Source of the DNA: Candidatus Thiodiazotropha sp. (ex Myrtea sp. 'scaly one' KF741663) | GTDB lineage: Bacteria; Pseudomonadota; Gammaproteobacteria; Chromatiales; Chromatiaceae | Reading direction: 5' to 3' | Length of the DNA: 64,000 bases | Assembly: GCA_025655555.1 (NCBI GenBank) | Contig: JAHXIQ010000002.1 | Span: forward strand, 310,001-374,000 | Part shown: positions 1 to 11,025 of the stretch, one piece after another | How positions within the stretch are numbered: position 1 is the first letter of the stretch | Layout: every line of letters begins with the position of its first letter | Translations under genes and position numbers: made by a program | The notes under the pieces: generated by a model | What the model was told of the DNA's origin: nothing | Seen by the model: the letters and a program-made list of their open reading frames with translations, nothing else | Databases searched by the model: none

Positions 1-48
1 CAGTATCGTTTGGTAGGCCTTAATCAGTAATAGAATTACTCGGCGCAT
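1..48 (-). CDS. yidD: YidD membrane protein insertion efficiency factor, N-terminus only
   Basis: The leftward reading frame from the ATG at 48 gives 16 residues (MRRVILLLIKAYQTIL) before the window ends. This matches the usual YidD start, a short hydrophobic stretch followed by an 'Ixx-YQ-xxx' segment. YidD helps insert inner-membrane proteins together with YidC. The start overlaps the rnpA stop codon by 13 bases, as is common in the rpmH-rnpA-yidD-yidC operon. The assignment rests on position and this short match; the cysteine-rich core lies outside the window. Confidence 0.72.
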   Translation of the reverse strand, partial: MRRVILLLIKAYQTIL

Positions 49-401
49 TTTTCCGCGACTCTTTGCCAGTGTTTACTTAGCGAATCAAAACAGCGTCGGT
101 TATCTGCTTGGGAGATGCCTTGTCGACTGACAACCACCAGATCAAGTCCGACAAGCTCAAGCCGATGTTGTCTGAAACTCTCCCTGATCACGCGTTTGAT
201 CCGATTTCGGTCTACCGCTCGACGACTGTTCTTTTTTGATACGGCCAATCCCAAACGGGCATCTTCGAGACCGCTGGGCGCAGCTAGGACTAAAAAGAAC
301 TTATCAACTGATCGCAGGCCATCGCTAAAAACCCGACGGTATTCGTCGGGTTTCAATAACCTTAGGCAACGGGGAAATGGGTACCCCTGTTTGCTGGGCA
401 A
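36..401 (-). CDS. rnpA: Ribonuclease P protein component
   Basis: RnpA binds the RNase P RNA and helps it remove 5' leaders from pre-tRNAs. The basic RNR signature is present in KKNSRRAVDRNRIKRVIRES, followed by the typical VVVSRQG strand. The frame is open up to 491, but that would run into rpmH. The TTG at 401, eleven bases after the rpmH stop, gives 121 residues, close to the usual length of about 119, so I chose it. The N-terminal 'CLRLLKPDEYRRVF' aligns with the family start. It is cotranscribed with rpmH upstream and overlaps yidD downstream. Confidence 0.92.
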   Translation of the reverse strand: MPSKQGYPFPRCLRLLKPDEYRRVFSDGLRSVDKFFLVLAAPSGLEDARLGLAVSKKNSRRAVDRNRIKRVIRESFRQHRLELVGLDLVVVSRQGISQADNRRCFDSLSKHWQRVAEKCAE

Positions 402-411
402 GGGGCCTGTT

Positions 412-546
412 TCAGAGTGCCAGTCTGGCCCGTCCCTTTGCACGGCGCGCCTTGAGCACCTTGCGTCCGTTGCGCGTGGCCATGCGTGCACGGAAACCGT
501 GGGTACGCGCCTTTTTCAGATTGCTGGGTTGAAACGTTCTCTTCAT
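412..546 (-). CDS. rpmH: 50S ribosomal protein L34
   Basis: This 44-residue basic protein begins [18 protein letters not shown] and ends [13 protein letters not shown], which is a full-length bacterial L34. It is a small protein of the large ribosomal subunit. It lies just upstream of rnpA (gap of 10 bases) and is divergent from dnaA, the standard gammaproteobacterial arrangement beside the origin. Confidence 0.97.
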   Translation of the reverse strand: MKRTFQPSNLKKARTHGFRARMATRNGRKVLKARRAKGRARLAL

Positions 547-680
547 AGCTGTCTACCGGTAAATCCGTTAAAAATTTCAGTCAATTACGGACGAAAAAAA
601 GAGGCGTAGAGTAGTCCCAAAACGCCCATGCTGTCAATAGATGATTGGATATCAGATTCGCAACCAGAAAGCATCTTAAC

Positions 681-689
681 TGTGGATAA
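681..689 (-). promoter_or_regulatory. DnaA box upstream of dnaA
   Basis: TGTGGATAA is the exact reverse complement of the consensus DnaA box TTATCCACA. It lies in the rpmH-dnaA intergenic region, about 125 bases before the dnaA start, where it could mediate DnaA autoregulation or form part of the origin. It is the only perfect box I saw in this gap. Confidence 0.7.
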
Positions 690-814
690 CTCTGCTTCCT
701 CAGAGTAGACTTGTTTGCCCTACTTCGCACCTGCAGTGGCTGGCCGACAGACTGAGATGTCTCCGGTCGATTGCGTGGACTCAATTGAAATCAATGCCCG
801 GTTGGAGAGAAACT

Positions 815-2149
815 TTGGACCTTTGGCACCGCTGTGCAGAACAACTGGAACAGGAACTCTCCGCCCAGCAATTCAATACCTGGATACGTCCACTACAAGT
901 TGTCGAAGAGGCTGAGCAACTTAAACTACTGGCGCCAAATCGTTTCGTGCTCGATTGGGTCAAGAACCACTATCTCGAAACCATTCAAAACCTGCTGATC
1001 AATCTAAGCCAGGGACAAACGCCCACGGTTAAAGTCGAAATCGGCAGTAAGCAGCGCACTGAATCCAAGACTACGCCCAATCAGCCCGTCAGAGTTTATC
1101 CTGCTGAGGCGGATCGGCAGACGCGTGTCGATAGCAATCTCAATCCCAGTTTCATATTCGATACGTTTGTTGAAGGTAAATCTAACCAACTGGCACGGGC
1201 GGCATCCATGCAGATTGGAGAAAACCCCGGCAAAGCCTATAACCCACTTTTCATATATGGGGGCGTGGGACTCGGCAAAACACACTTAATGCATGCTGTC
1301 GGGAACAGTATATTGAACAACAATCCCGATGCACGGGTGATCTATCTTCACTCTGAACGATTCGTTGCAGAGATGGTCAAGGCGCTACAGCACAACACCA
1401 TTGATCAGTTCAAGAAAAAATACCGATCAGTCAACGCACTGTTGATAGATGATATTCAATTCTTCGCTGGCAAGGAGCGTTCCCAGGAGGAGTTTTTCCA
1501 CACCTTCAACGCACTTTTCGAATCTCAGCAACAGATCATTCTTTCCAGTGACCGGTTTCCGAAAGAGGTCTCTGGACTAGAAGAGCGCTTAAAATCCCGT
1601 TTTGGATGGGGACTCACCGTCGCCATAGAACCCCCGGATCTGGAGACACGTGTCGCCATACTTCAAAGTAAGGCCCTACAGCTCAATGCAGCGCTGCCAA
1701 GCGAAGTGGCATTCTTCATGGGTAAAAGGATTCGCTCCAACATCCGTGAACTCGAGGGCGCATTACGACGTGTCATTGCCAATGCCACATTTACCGGCAA
1801 AGAGATAAACCTCGATTTTGCCAAAAATGCACTACGCGACATGATCGCAGCCCACGACAAACAGGTTACCATTGAAAATATTCAAAAAACCGTCGCGGAA
1901 TATTTTCAAATCAGAACGTCTGATCTGCTGTCTGCGAAAAGAAGCCGATCTATTGCCAGGCCCAGACAGATTGCTATGACACTTTCAAAGGAACTGACTA
2001 ACCACAGTCTGCCGGAAATCGGCAATGCGTTCGGTGGGAGAGACCACACGACAGTGATACACGCCACGCGCAAGGTAAAAGAACTGAGAGAAAGCGATGC
2101 TAGAATCTCTGAGGATTATTCAAACCTGTTAAGAACACTTAGCAGTTAA
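815..2149 (+). CDS. dnaA: Chromosomal replication initiator protein DnaA
   Basis: DnaA binds DnaA boxes at oriC and melts the duplex. The Walker A motif [10 protein letters not shown], the AAA+ core and the C-terminal signature [15 protein letters not shown] of the DNA-binding domain are all present. The frame is open from TTG 785, with an ATG at 794. I prefer the TTG at 815 because GGAGAG lies at 804-809, just upstream, and the resulting start ([15 protein letters not shown]) aligns with the SLWQQCL start of E. coli DnaA. That gives 444 residues. The alternative ATG at 794 would add 7 residues. DnaA boxes lie on both sides of the gene. Confidence 0.97.
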   Translation: MDLWHRCAEQLEQELSAQQFNTWIRPLQVVEEAEQLKLLAPNRFVLDWVKNHYLETIQNLLINLSQGQTPTVKVEIGSKQRTESKTTPNQPVRVYPAEADRQTRVDSNLNPSFIFDTFVEGKSNQLARAASMQIGENPGKAYNPLFIYGGVGLGKTHLMHAVGNSILNNNPDARVIYLHSERFVAEMVKALQHNTIDQFKKKYRSVNALLIDDIQFFAGKERSQEEFFHTFNALFESQQQIILSSDRFPKEVSGLEERLKSRFGWGLTVAIEPPDLETRVAILQSKALQLNAALPSEVAFFMGKRIRSNIRELEGALRRVIANATFTGKEINLDFAKNALRDMIAAHDKQVTIENIQKTVAEYFQIRTSDLLSAKRSRSIARPRQIAMTLSKELTNHSLPEIGNAFGGRDHTTVIHATRKVKELRESDARISEDYSNLLRTLSS

Positions 2150-2378
2150 TGTGGATAAATTGTAAGCAAAATAAGTTAATATCCAAATCTCAATCTGTCC
2201 ACAAACGATCAACAGGTACTCATCAGGCTACAGGGCAAACAAATAACAAGGAAAAAGTGAATAAAATCATGAAAAATCAATATGTTAATAAAACTATTCA
2301 CAGATTTTCCGGACCCTAATAATAATAATAATATTTTATCTTAAACATAATCTATATTAAGAAGGCTGAGTGGATAAC
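2150..2378. other. Probable oriC in the dnaA-dnaN gap
   Basis: This 229-bp AT-rich gap has a perfect DnaA box (TGTGGATAA, 2150-2158), near-boxes CTGTCCACA (2195-2203) and CTATTCACA (2294-2302), and AGTGGATAA (2369-2377). The box at 2294 is followed by a short GC-rich patch (ttccggaccc), then by five TAA triplets (2318-2332), then by an AT-rich run. This order of box, GC patch, repeated TAN triplets and AT-rich DNA matches the described bacterial origin unwinding element with DnaA-trios. The origin role is inferred from this architecture and the gene neighbourhood. Confidence 0.68.
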
Positions 2379-3479
2379 ATGAAGATAGTCACCGATAGGG
2401 AAAATTTACTGGAACCCCTACAGCAAATTGCAGGTGTCGTTGAAAGAAGACAGACTCTACCAATTCTTGCAAATATCCTCATCAATGCAGGAAATGGAAT
2501 TCTTCAGATGACTGCAACCGATCTAGAGGTTGAATTAAAAACCCAAGCCACAGCAGAATGCGAAGGTGTGGCTGATTTCACTGTACCAGCCAGAAAAATC
2601 CTCGACATCACAAAGGCCCTACCAGAAGGCGCAATAATCAATCTCAATATTGAAGGTGACAAGGCAAAGCTACAATCAGGGAGAAGCCGTTTTTCTTTGG
2701 GCGTCCTTTCAGCTCAGGATTATCCAGTCATTGAGCCGACACCCAGCAGCTCTGTGCTGAGTATCAAAGAGGGCTTATTGAAGCGTCTTATAGAGAAAAC
2801 ACAATTCGCGATGGCACAACAGGATGTCAGATATTATCTGAACGGCATGTTATTGGAGATTGCAAAAGGGGAAATAAAAACTGTTGCGACAGATGGACAT
2901 CGACTTGCACTCAGCAAATCTAAAGATGAAATACCTGAAGATGTTGAGATCCAGGTCATATTGCCAAGAAAGGCTGTCATCGAGTTGGGCAGGCTACTAA
3001 AAGATAGAGACAATGAAATCAAAGTAGAGTTAAACAACAGCTACATTAAAATCGTACTTGAAAACTCAGTTTTCACATCAAAATTAATAGATGGACGATT
3101 TCCAGAATACCAACGCGTTATGCCGAGTGGATCGGACAAAGAGGTAGAGGCAGAAAAGGCAACATTAAAACAATCCTTGTCTCGTGCATCGATACTCTCA
3201 AATGAGAAATACCGTGGTATACGATTCAGTGTCAGTAACGACACATTACAACTCCAGGCCCATAACCCAGAGCAGGAAGAAGCTGAAGAGGAGCTTGAAA
3301 TCGACTATCAAGGTGATGAACTAAAAATTGGATTCAATGTTGGATATTTGTTGGATGCTATCTCTGCCATAGAGGAAGAGAACGTTATTATCGAGCTCAA
3401 GGACTCAAATAGTAGCGCACTCATATACGGAAAAGGTAATGCAGAGAGCAGGTATGTCATCATGCCAATGAGAATTTAG
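2379..3479 (+). CDS. dnaN: DNA polymerase III beta subunit (sliding clamp)
   Basis: The clamp encircles DNA and tethers Pol III and other partners. The protein begins MKIVTDRENLLEPLQQIAGV, matching the E. coli start, and the 366-residue length equals that of E. coli. The C-terminus ends YVIMPMRI, the typical PMRL-like tail next to the partner-binding pocket. The frame is open from a GTG at 2370, but the ATG at 2379 fits the family start. Base composition is visibly more AT-rich than dnaA or gyrB. A strong hairpin follows the stop. Confidence 0.97.
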   Translation: MKIVTDRENLLEPLQQIAGVVERRQTLPILANILINAGNGILQMTATDLEVELKTQATAECEGVADFTVPARKILDITKALPEGAIINLNIEGDKAKLQSGRSRFSLGVLSAQDYPVIEPTPSSSVLSIKEGLLKRLIEKTQFAMAQQDVRYYLNGMLLEIAKGEIKTVATDGHRLALSKSKDEIPEDVEIQVILPRKAVIELGRLLKDRDNEIKVELNNSYIKIVLENSVFTSKLIDGRFPEYQRVMPSGSDKEVEAEKATLKQSLSRASILSNEKYRGIRFSVSNDTLQLQAHNPEQEEAEEELEIDYQGDELKIGFNVGYLLDAISAIEEENVIIELKDSNSSALIYGKGNAESRYVIMPMRI

Positions 3480-3500
3480 AAGATTCCAATAAAAAAAGGA

Positions 3501-3534
3501 AAACCGGCGAATAATCAAAATCGCCGGTTTTTTT
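3501..3534 (+). terminator. Rho-independent terminator after dnaN
   Basis: The arms AAACCGGCGA (3501-3510) and TCGCCGGTTT (3521-3530) pair perfectly over 10 bp around a 10-base loop and are followed by more Ts. It sits between the dnaN stop and the recF start only 8 bases beyond, so recF expression would need readthrough or an internal promoter. Confidence 0.85.
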
Positions 3535-3541
3535 ATTTACA

Positions 3542-4618
3542 TTGAAAATAAAAAAGTTATCAATTAATCAACTTCGAAATATCAGCAACGCTGAGCTCAA
3601 CTTCGCGCAAAGTATCAATGTCATACAAGGCGGTAACGGTGCAGGAAAAACCTCCTTAATAGAAGCAATCTACCTATTGGCAAGAGCGCGCTCATTTAGA
3701 AGTACGCAATCAAAAAAGCTCATACAGACAAAAAAAAACAGCCTCACAATTTTTGCATTAGCAGAGAGTCATAATGAAAAAGAAATCAGAATTGGTTTAA
3801 AAAAAGAGGGTGGACAAAATCTAATAAAGATAGACGGTAAACGGATTAAAAAACTTTCACAACTTGCTGCCACGCTGCCAATTGCTCTGATAACTCCACA
3901 GTCACACAGACTGATAGAAGAGGGTCCTGATTACAGGCGAAGGCTCCTAAACTGGGGTGTGTTCCACGTGGAACATAGCTATAGGGAGTTGTTATCCAAA
4001 TATAACAGGGTTATCGCACAAAGAAATGCCTCACTGAAGGGAAGAAATAAAGATATCGAAGTCTGGAATCAACAGCTAAATACTTATGCTGAGGAGATAA
4101 TGTGTCTACAAACATCTTATGTAGTCAGTTGGAATAATGCATTTAAGCAACTCACCGACGGGATAGATTTTCTGAAATCAATCAATATAGGATATCAACA
4201 AGGTTGGGAAAAAGGTCTCTCTCTAACAGACGCACTCAATAAAAAGATACAGATAGACCAGACTAGAGGGTTTACGTCAGTGGGTCCTCACAGGTCGGAT
4301 CTTCGTCTGACAATTGACGGAGCAACAGTGAAGAACCATCTTTCAAGAGGCCAACAAAAGTTTTTAGTTACGCTCCTTCTGCTGGCCCAGGCTAAAGTTA
4401 AATTCTCGAAGGAGAGAGAAAAGACTGTCATCCTGTTTGATGACTTTCAATCAGAGCTGGATCTGGTTACACAGAGCAACTTGCTTGAGATTATTCAGGG
4501 AGAAGCATGTCAGACCTTCATGACAATCATCGATAGAGAAAAAGGTCTGGAACAAAAATTAGGACCTGATGACGAGATGTTCCACGTGGAACATGGTTCT
4601 TTCTCTCCTGTGACCTAA
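3542..4618 (+). CDS. recF: DNA replication and repair protein RecF
   Basis: RecF is an ABC-type ATPase that loads RecA at gaps with RecO and RecR. Walker A is GGNGAGKT (residues 30-37), the signature is LSRGQQK, and Walker B is VILFDDFQSELD. Length is 358 residues, as expected. The only start that keeps the conserved first strand (KIKKLSINQLRNISNAEL) is the TTG at 3542, with no clear ribosome site because the dnaN terminator lies just before it. The gene is AT-rich. Two perfect parS palindromes lie inside it, both encoding FHVEH. Confidence 0.95.
   Translation: MKIKKLSINQLRNISNAELNFAQSINVIQGGNGAGKTSLIEAIYLLARARSFRSTQSKKLIQTKKNSLTIFALAESHNEKEIRIGLKKEGGQNLIKIDGKRIKKLSQLAATLPIALITPQSHRLIEEGPDYRRRLLNWGVFHVEHSYRELLSKYNRVIAQRNASLKGRNKDIEVWNQQLNTYAEEIMCLQTSYVVSWNNAFKQLTDGIDFLKSINIGYQQGWEKGLSLTDALNKKIQIDQTRGFTSVGPHRSDLRLTIDGATVKNHLSRGQQKFLVTLLLLAQAKVKFSKEREKTVILFDDFQSELDLVTQSNLLEIIQGEACQTFMTIIDREKGLEQKLGPDDEMFHVEHGSFSPVT
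3960..3975. promoter_or_regulatory. parS centromere site 1 (inside recF)
   Basis: TGTTCCACGTGGAACA is a perfect 16-bp palindrome identical to the canonical gammaproteobacterial parS core GTTCCACGTGGAAC. ParB binds such sites near oriC to start chromosome segregation. It lies in the RecF codons for V-FHVEH in the conserved WGVFHVEHSY segment. Confidence 0.9.
4578..4593. promoter_or_regulatory. parS centromere site 2 (inside recF)
   Basis: This is a second perfect copy of TGTTCCACGTGGAACA, 618 bases after the first and in the same orientation and reading frame. It encodes M-FHVEH at the very end of RecF, 25 bases before the stop. Two identical 16-mers this close to the dnaA gene make a ParB loading role very likely. 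Confidence 0.9.
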
Positions 4619-4698
4619 GAAAAGCTATTCCAAAATACCTACTAAATCATTCGTCTAGCAGTGGCCTGTAAGGGTATAATGGGATGTTGTGTAATTAA

Positions 4699-7140
<2,442 letters not shown>

Positions 7141-7230
7141 ATTGGCGGTTGCCAATAACTTAGCAGAAAGTTAGTTCTACCGAAGCTGTGGTAAAGCTGT
7201 TTAATTATTATTATTCAGTACGTTATAAAT

Positions 7231-7250
7231 GTTAGTAAGTAATTACTAAC
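7231..7250. repeat. Inverted repeat between gyrB and plsC
   Basis: GTTAGTAA-GTAA-TTACTAAC is an 8-bp perfect stem with a 4-base loop between two convergent genes. It could end transcription from either side, but it has few GC pairs and no clear T-run, so the role is uncertain. Confidence 0.4.
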
Positions 7251-7301
7251 AAATCGTCGACTTGAATCGACACCAATTCTGATAGTGTTCATCTTGTTTT
7301 G

Positions 7302-8036
7302 TTAGCGGCTCGTTTCCTCTTTGTCCTGCGGAAGAGCCTCTACTGTATCTTCAATCCATCTCTCTGCCTTGGCATTGATCTGTGAGGCAGAAAAGCCATT
7401 GGTTTCGATAGCTGGGCCAATCACCACATCAATGGTGCCTGGGTATTTTCGCAGATCACGCCTGCGCCAGAAGACCCCGGCATTATGGGCAACAGGTACT
7501 ACCGGATGAGCTGATTTTTCAGCCAATAAAGCGCCACCGATACCGTAGCGTTTGCGTGTGCCTGGTTCCACCCGCGTACCTTCAGGAAACACGATAATAT
7601 TGATGCCTTTTTCCAACTTTTCCGTGCCCTGTTCAATGATCTGATCGACCGCCTTACGGCCAGACTTACGGTCAATGGCAATGGGTTCGAAGTACCACAT
7701 AACCCAGCCGAAAAATGGAACGAAAAGCAGTTCACGTTTAAGCACCCAGGCCTTGGGTCCGGGGATCAAGCTTATCAGTGCAATGGTTTCCCATGCGGAT
7801 TGGTGTTTAGCCAAGATGATGTAGCTCTCATCCGGGATATTTTCCAGTCCCTTAATCCGGTAATTGAGATTACAGATTTTATCCAACGCCCAAAGATTCA
7901 GGCGGCTCCAGGCAGTATCAAAGATGTGCATTTTTGGTCTGGGAATGGCCCAGCCAATGAGTGACCCGATGCCTGCAATCAGAATGGTAGTAATGATCAG
8001 GAAAAGAAAAAAGAGAGAGGAGCGTAGCAGTATCAT
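7302..8036 (-). CDS. 1-acyl-sn-glycerol-3-phosphate acyltransferase (PlsC family)
   Basis: This membrane enzyme of 244 residues would move an acyl chain onto lysophosphatidate in phospholipid synthesis. An N-terminal membrane segment (residues 5-30) precedes the acyltransferase core. The first motif reads KHQSAWE, so the usual HX4D is HX4E here. The later motif VFPEGTR is intact. The ATG overlaps the gmhB stop by 4 bases, which places it in the glyQ-glyS-mazG-gmhB operon, a common gammaproteobacterial order. It might serve as a second PlsC paralogue. Confidence 0.88.
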   Translation of the reverse strand: MILLRSSLFFLFLIITTILIAGIGSLIGWAIPRPKMHIFDTAWSRLNLWALDKICNLNYRIKGLENIPDESYIILAKHQSAWETIALISLIPGPKAWVLKRELLFVPFFGWVMWYFEPIAIDRKSGRKAVDQIIEQGTEKLEKGINIIVFPEGTRVEPGTRKRYGIGGALLAEKSAHPVVPVAHNAGVFWRRRDLRKYPGTIDVVIGPAIETNGFSASQINAKAERWIEDTVEALPQDKEETSR

Positions 8037-8587
8037 TCTTCATTACTCGCTTCTGACAGCAGATGGTCGACTGCATCTGCCAGGTCCTGATAAATTTCGA
8101 TATCCTGCAACGCCTCCTTTTGCTCGCGAATAGTCTTCTTACCTTTGCCGGTTTGTACCAGAATGGGTCTTGCGCCCACGGCCAGCGCGGCCTCGAGATC
8201 TCGAAAGGAATCTCCGATGACAGGAACACCTCTCAAAGAGTCGCTGGATCTCTTACCTATCTCAAGATAAAGCCCGGGTTTTGGTTTGCGGCAGTCGCAG
8301 TCGTCGAGTGGTCCGTGGGGACAAAACAGGATCGCCTCGATAGTACCACCCAAACTTTTTACTGCCTGCATCATCTTATTGTGTATCGCATGTAGGGTTT
8401 CGATGTTAAAAAGTCTTCTCGCCAGACCGGATTGGTTGGTGGCAACATAGACCTTGTAGCCGGCATGGTTGAGTCGGGTAATAGCATTCAGACTTCCCTC
8501 AATGGGAATCCACTCATCAGGTGACTTGATGAAATTGTCTGAGTCCTGATTGATCACGCCATCGCGATCTAAAATGACCAGCTTCAT
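8033..8587 (-). CDS. gmhB: D-glycero-beta-D-manno-heptose-1,7-bisphosphate 7-phosphatase
   Basis: GmhB removes the C7 phosphate in ADP-heptose synthesis for the LPS inner core. The HAD nucleophile motif is DRDGVIN (residues 7-13), the second motif is ATNQSG, and the zinc loop CPHGPLDDCDCRKPKPG with its Cys/His ligands is diagnostic of the family. Length is 184 residues, as usual. It overlaps plsC by 4 bases and follows the MazG-like gene by 15 bases, so translation is probably coupled to the operon. Confidence 0.93.
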   Translation of the reverse strand: MKLVILDRDGVINQDSDNFIKSPDEWIPIEGSLNAITRLNHAGYKVYVATNQSGLARRLFNIETLHAIHNKMMQAVKSLGGTIEAILFCPHGPLDDCDCRKPKPGLYLEIGKRSSDSLRGVPVIGDSFRDLEAALAVGARPILVQTGKGKKTIREQKEALQDIEIYQDLADAVDHLLSEASNEE

Positions 8588-8602
8588 GTTAGTAAGTACA
8601 CA

Positions 8603-8941
8603 CTATTGATCAACGCCTTTAAATTCAGAGACTCTGATGCGACCGTTGATCATGCGGGACTCCCGCTGATTAAGCTTATCCATCTTCTCCCAAAAGGCCT
8701 GATTGAGATCAAAATCCTGGGCGATGGCTGTGCCCATCACAAGAATCAGGAGATCGGCGACCTCCTCGGCCAGTTCTGCAGGCGGCTTGCCCTTGGTGAC
8801 ACAGGAGGAGATTTCACCCAATTCCTCAGCCATCAGAGCGATACGATAGGTCATCTCCTCACCGCCTGTTTGTCTGAACTGGTGCTTGTCGTGGAATGCC
8901 TGCACAGCCGCCAGCATCTCTTTGTAGGAGTCCTGCGTCAT
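8603..8941 (-). CDS. MazG-like nucleotide pyrophosphohydrolase
   Basis: This 112-residue all-alpha protein carries the MazG-type metal site AEELGEISSCV followed by EEVADLLILVMG, that is, EExxE and ExxD pairs. Such small enzymes hydrolyse non-canonical or excess NTPs to NMPs. The ATG overlaps the glyS stop (ATGA). The substrate cannot be inferred. Its place between glyS and gmhB suggests a housekeeping role. Confidence 0.82.
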   Translation of the reverse strand: MTQDSYKEMLAAVQAFHDKHQFRQTGGEEMTYRIALMAEELGEISSCVTKGKPPAELAEEVADLLILVMGTAIAQDFDLNQAFWEKMDKLNQRESRMINGRIRVSEFKGVDQ

Positions 8942-11025
8942 GAATGGCTCTCTTGCTGTAACAGAGAGAGGTCCGCCACACTGAGAAAGATATTCTGCAA
9001 CTGGGAGAGTAAGGCAAGTCGATTGAGGCGTAGTGTCTGATCTTCCGTCATGACCATCACCTGGTCGAAGAAGGCATCTACCGGTTGTTTCAGTGCGGCG
9101 AGAATACGCAGACCCTCGGCATAGTCACCCACATCAAACAGTGGCTGGGCAATGGGCGCCAGCTCTTCCAGTTTGCTGGCCAGTGTCTTTTCCGCCTCAT
9201 CCTGAAAGAGCGCTGTATCCGCCTGGAATGGGAGTTTCTCCTCGCTCTTCTTGAGAATATTGCGAATCCGTTTGTTAGCGGCCGTCAGACTCTCCGCTTC
9301 TGGGAGTGTACGGAATTCAGCCATAGCCCTGATACGCTGATCGAAATCGGCGACCGTATGCGGATCGACTTCGGAAACTGCCTGAAACAGGTCCACCGGG
9401 ACGCCCTCGTCTACATAAATACCTTTTAACCGCTCCAGCATAAAGCGATAGACCGATTCAGCGGTATCCTTCTCAGTCAAATGTTCAGAAAGGGTTTCAC
9501 TAACTGCCTCCAGTATACCTTGGAGATATATAGTAAGTGAGTGCTCACGTATTATGCGAAGCGCACCCAGCGCGGCCCGTCTAAGCGCAAAGGGATCCCT
9601 ATCACCAGTCGGTCTCTGCCCGATACCGAAGATGCCGACCAGGGTATCCAGCTTTTCCGCCAGAGAGATGGCGATACCTGTTTTAGTCTGCGGCAACTGA
9701 TCGCCGGAAAAACGGGGCATATAGAACTCGTCCATGGCAGTGGCCAGTTCATCAGCTTCCCCATCACGGGTTGCCTGGTAGCGGCCCATGACACCCTGCA
9801 TCACAGGAAACTCGTTGACCATATCCGTCATCAGATCACAGCGGCTAAGCAGACCGGCCCGATGGGCGAGATCAGGGTCGCCATCAATTTCAATGGCAAT
9901 CATTTCTGCAAGTTTGGCTATTCGGGTCGATTTTTCGTACATCGATCCAAGTTGTTTCTGAAAAACCACGTGCTTAAGTGATTCAAGATGGTCTTCCAGA
10001 CGTTTTTTTCCATCCTGTTGCCAGAAGAACATGGCATCAGCCAGTCGAGGCCGGATGACCCGCTCGTTACCCGCTTGAATCAGTTCCGGTTGGGGGCTGT
10101 CGATATTCGCAATAGTGATGAAGTGATTCATCAATCGGCCATCTGTAGTGAACAGAGGGAAGTATTTCTGGTTTCCCTTCATGGTGGCGATCAAGGCTTC
10201 TTGAGGGACTTCTAAAAAGCGCTCCTCGAAACTTGCCGTGATGGGGACTGGCCACTCATTGAGTGCGGTGACTTCATCCAGCAGGTCATCATCGAGATCG
10301 GGATGGCCACCCAATGTTGCAGCGCTGGTCTGAATCAGGTTGCGAATCATTTCACGCCGCTCGTCAAAACCGGCTACAACCTTACCCATCTCCTTGAGCA
10401 CGGAGCTGTAGTCATCAGGGTTATAGAGGGTGATGGCTGAAGGGTGGTGAAAGCGATGGCCGTAGGTCAGTCTGTCGGATTTGGCATCGAGCAGCGTGCA
10501 GTCGACCAATTTCTCGCCGTGTATGAAGACCAGCCAGTGTACTGGGCGTACGAATTGTGCTTCGGATGCTCCCCAACGCATACGCTTGGGAATGGGTAGT
10601 TTGTTCAGCGCCTGCTCTGCGATTGAAGGTAGCAGTTTGTCGGCAGTTTGGCCTGTCTCTTCCATTTGGTAGATCAGCCACTCACCTTTCTCAGTTTCCT
10701 GTCTTTTCAGCTGATCAACGGTTGTACCGCAGGATCGGGCAAAACCTTCCGCTGCTTTGGTGGGTTTACCATCACCATCGAATGCCGCCTTGACGGCAGG
10801 GCCGCGTCTTTCGACCTGACGATCGGGTTGCCGAACAGCGCAATCCTGTATCAGTACAGCCAGCCTGCGTGGTGTGGCGTAGGCCTCGACCTGACCGTGT
10901 TTGAGGCCAGCCTGATCCAGACCCGAAATGAAACTTTGCGTGAGAGATTCGGAGAGTCGCTTTAGCGCCTTGGGTGGGAGTTCCTCGGTACCGAGCTCGA
11001 AAAGCAGAGGTGCAAAATCAGCCAT
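8938..11025 (-). CDS. glyS: Glycine--tRNA ligase beta subunit
   Basis: This is the beta subunit of the heterotetrameric bacterial glycyl-tRNA synthetase and binds the tRNA. The start [20 protein letters not shown] and the block TYGHRFHHP are typical, as is the DALR-like C-terminal anticodon-binding region. Length is 695 residues against 689 in E. coli. It overlaps glyQ by 8 bases and the MazG-like gene by 4, so the subunits are probably made in a coupled way. Confidence 0.97.
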   Translation of the reverse strand: MADFAPLLFELGTEELPPKALKRLSESLTQSFISGLDQAGLKHGQVEAYATPRRLAVLIQDCAVRQPDRQVERRGPAVKAAFDGDGKPTKAAEGFARSCGTTVDQLKRQETEKGEWLIYQMEETGQTADKLLPSIAEQALNKLPIPKRMRWGASEAQFVRPVHWLVFIHGEKLVDCTLLDAKSDRLTYGHRFHHPSAITLYNPDDYSSVLKEMGKVVAGFDERREMIRNLIQTSAATLGGHPDLDDDLLDEVTALNEWPVPITASFEERFLEVPQEALIATMKGNQKYFPLFTTDGRLMNHFITIANIDSPQPELIQAGNERVIRPRLADAMFFWQQDGKKRLEDHLESLKHVVFQKQLGSMYEKSTRIAKLAEMIAIEIDGDPDLAHRAGLLSRCDLMTDMVNEFPVMQGVMGRYQATRDGEADELATAMDEFYMPRFSGDQLPQTKTGIAISLAEKLDTLVGIFGIGQRPTGDRDPFALRRAALGALRIIREHSLTIYLQGILEAVSETLSEHLTEKDTAESVYRFMLERLKGIYVDEGVPVDLFQAVSEVDPHTVADFDQRIRAMAEFRTLPEAESLTAANKRIRNILKKSEEKLPFQADTALFQDEAEKTLASKLEELAPIAQPLFDVGDYAEGLRILAALKQPVDAFFDQVMVMTEDQTLRLNRLALLSQLQNIFLSVADLSLLQQESHS

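Noticed and set aside
401-416. GGGGCCTGTTTCAG as a further copy of the GGCCTGTTAAC element
   Set aside because: Only the GGCCTGTT core matches, it lies inside the rpmH-rnpA joint, and no inverted arm is present.
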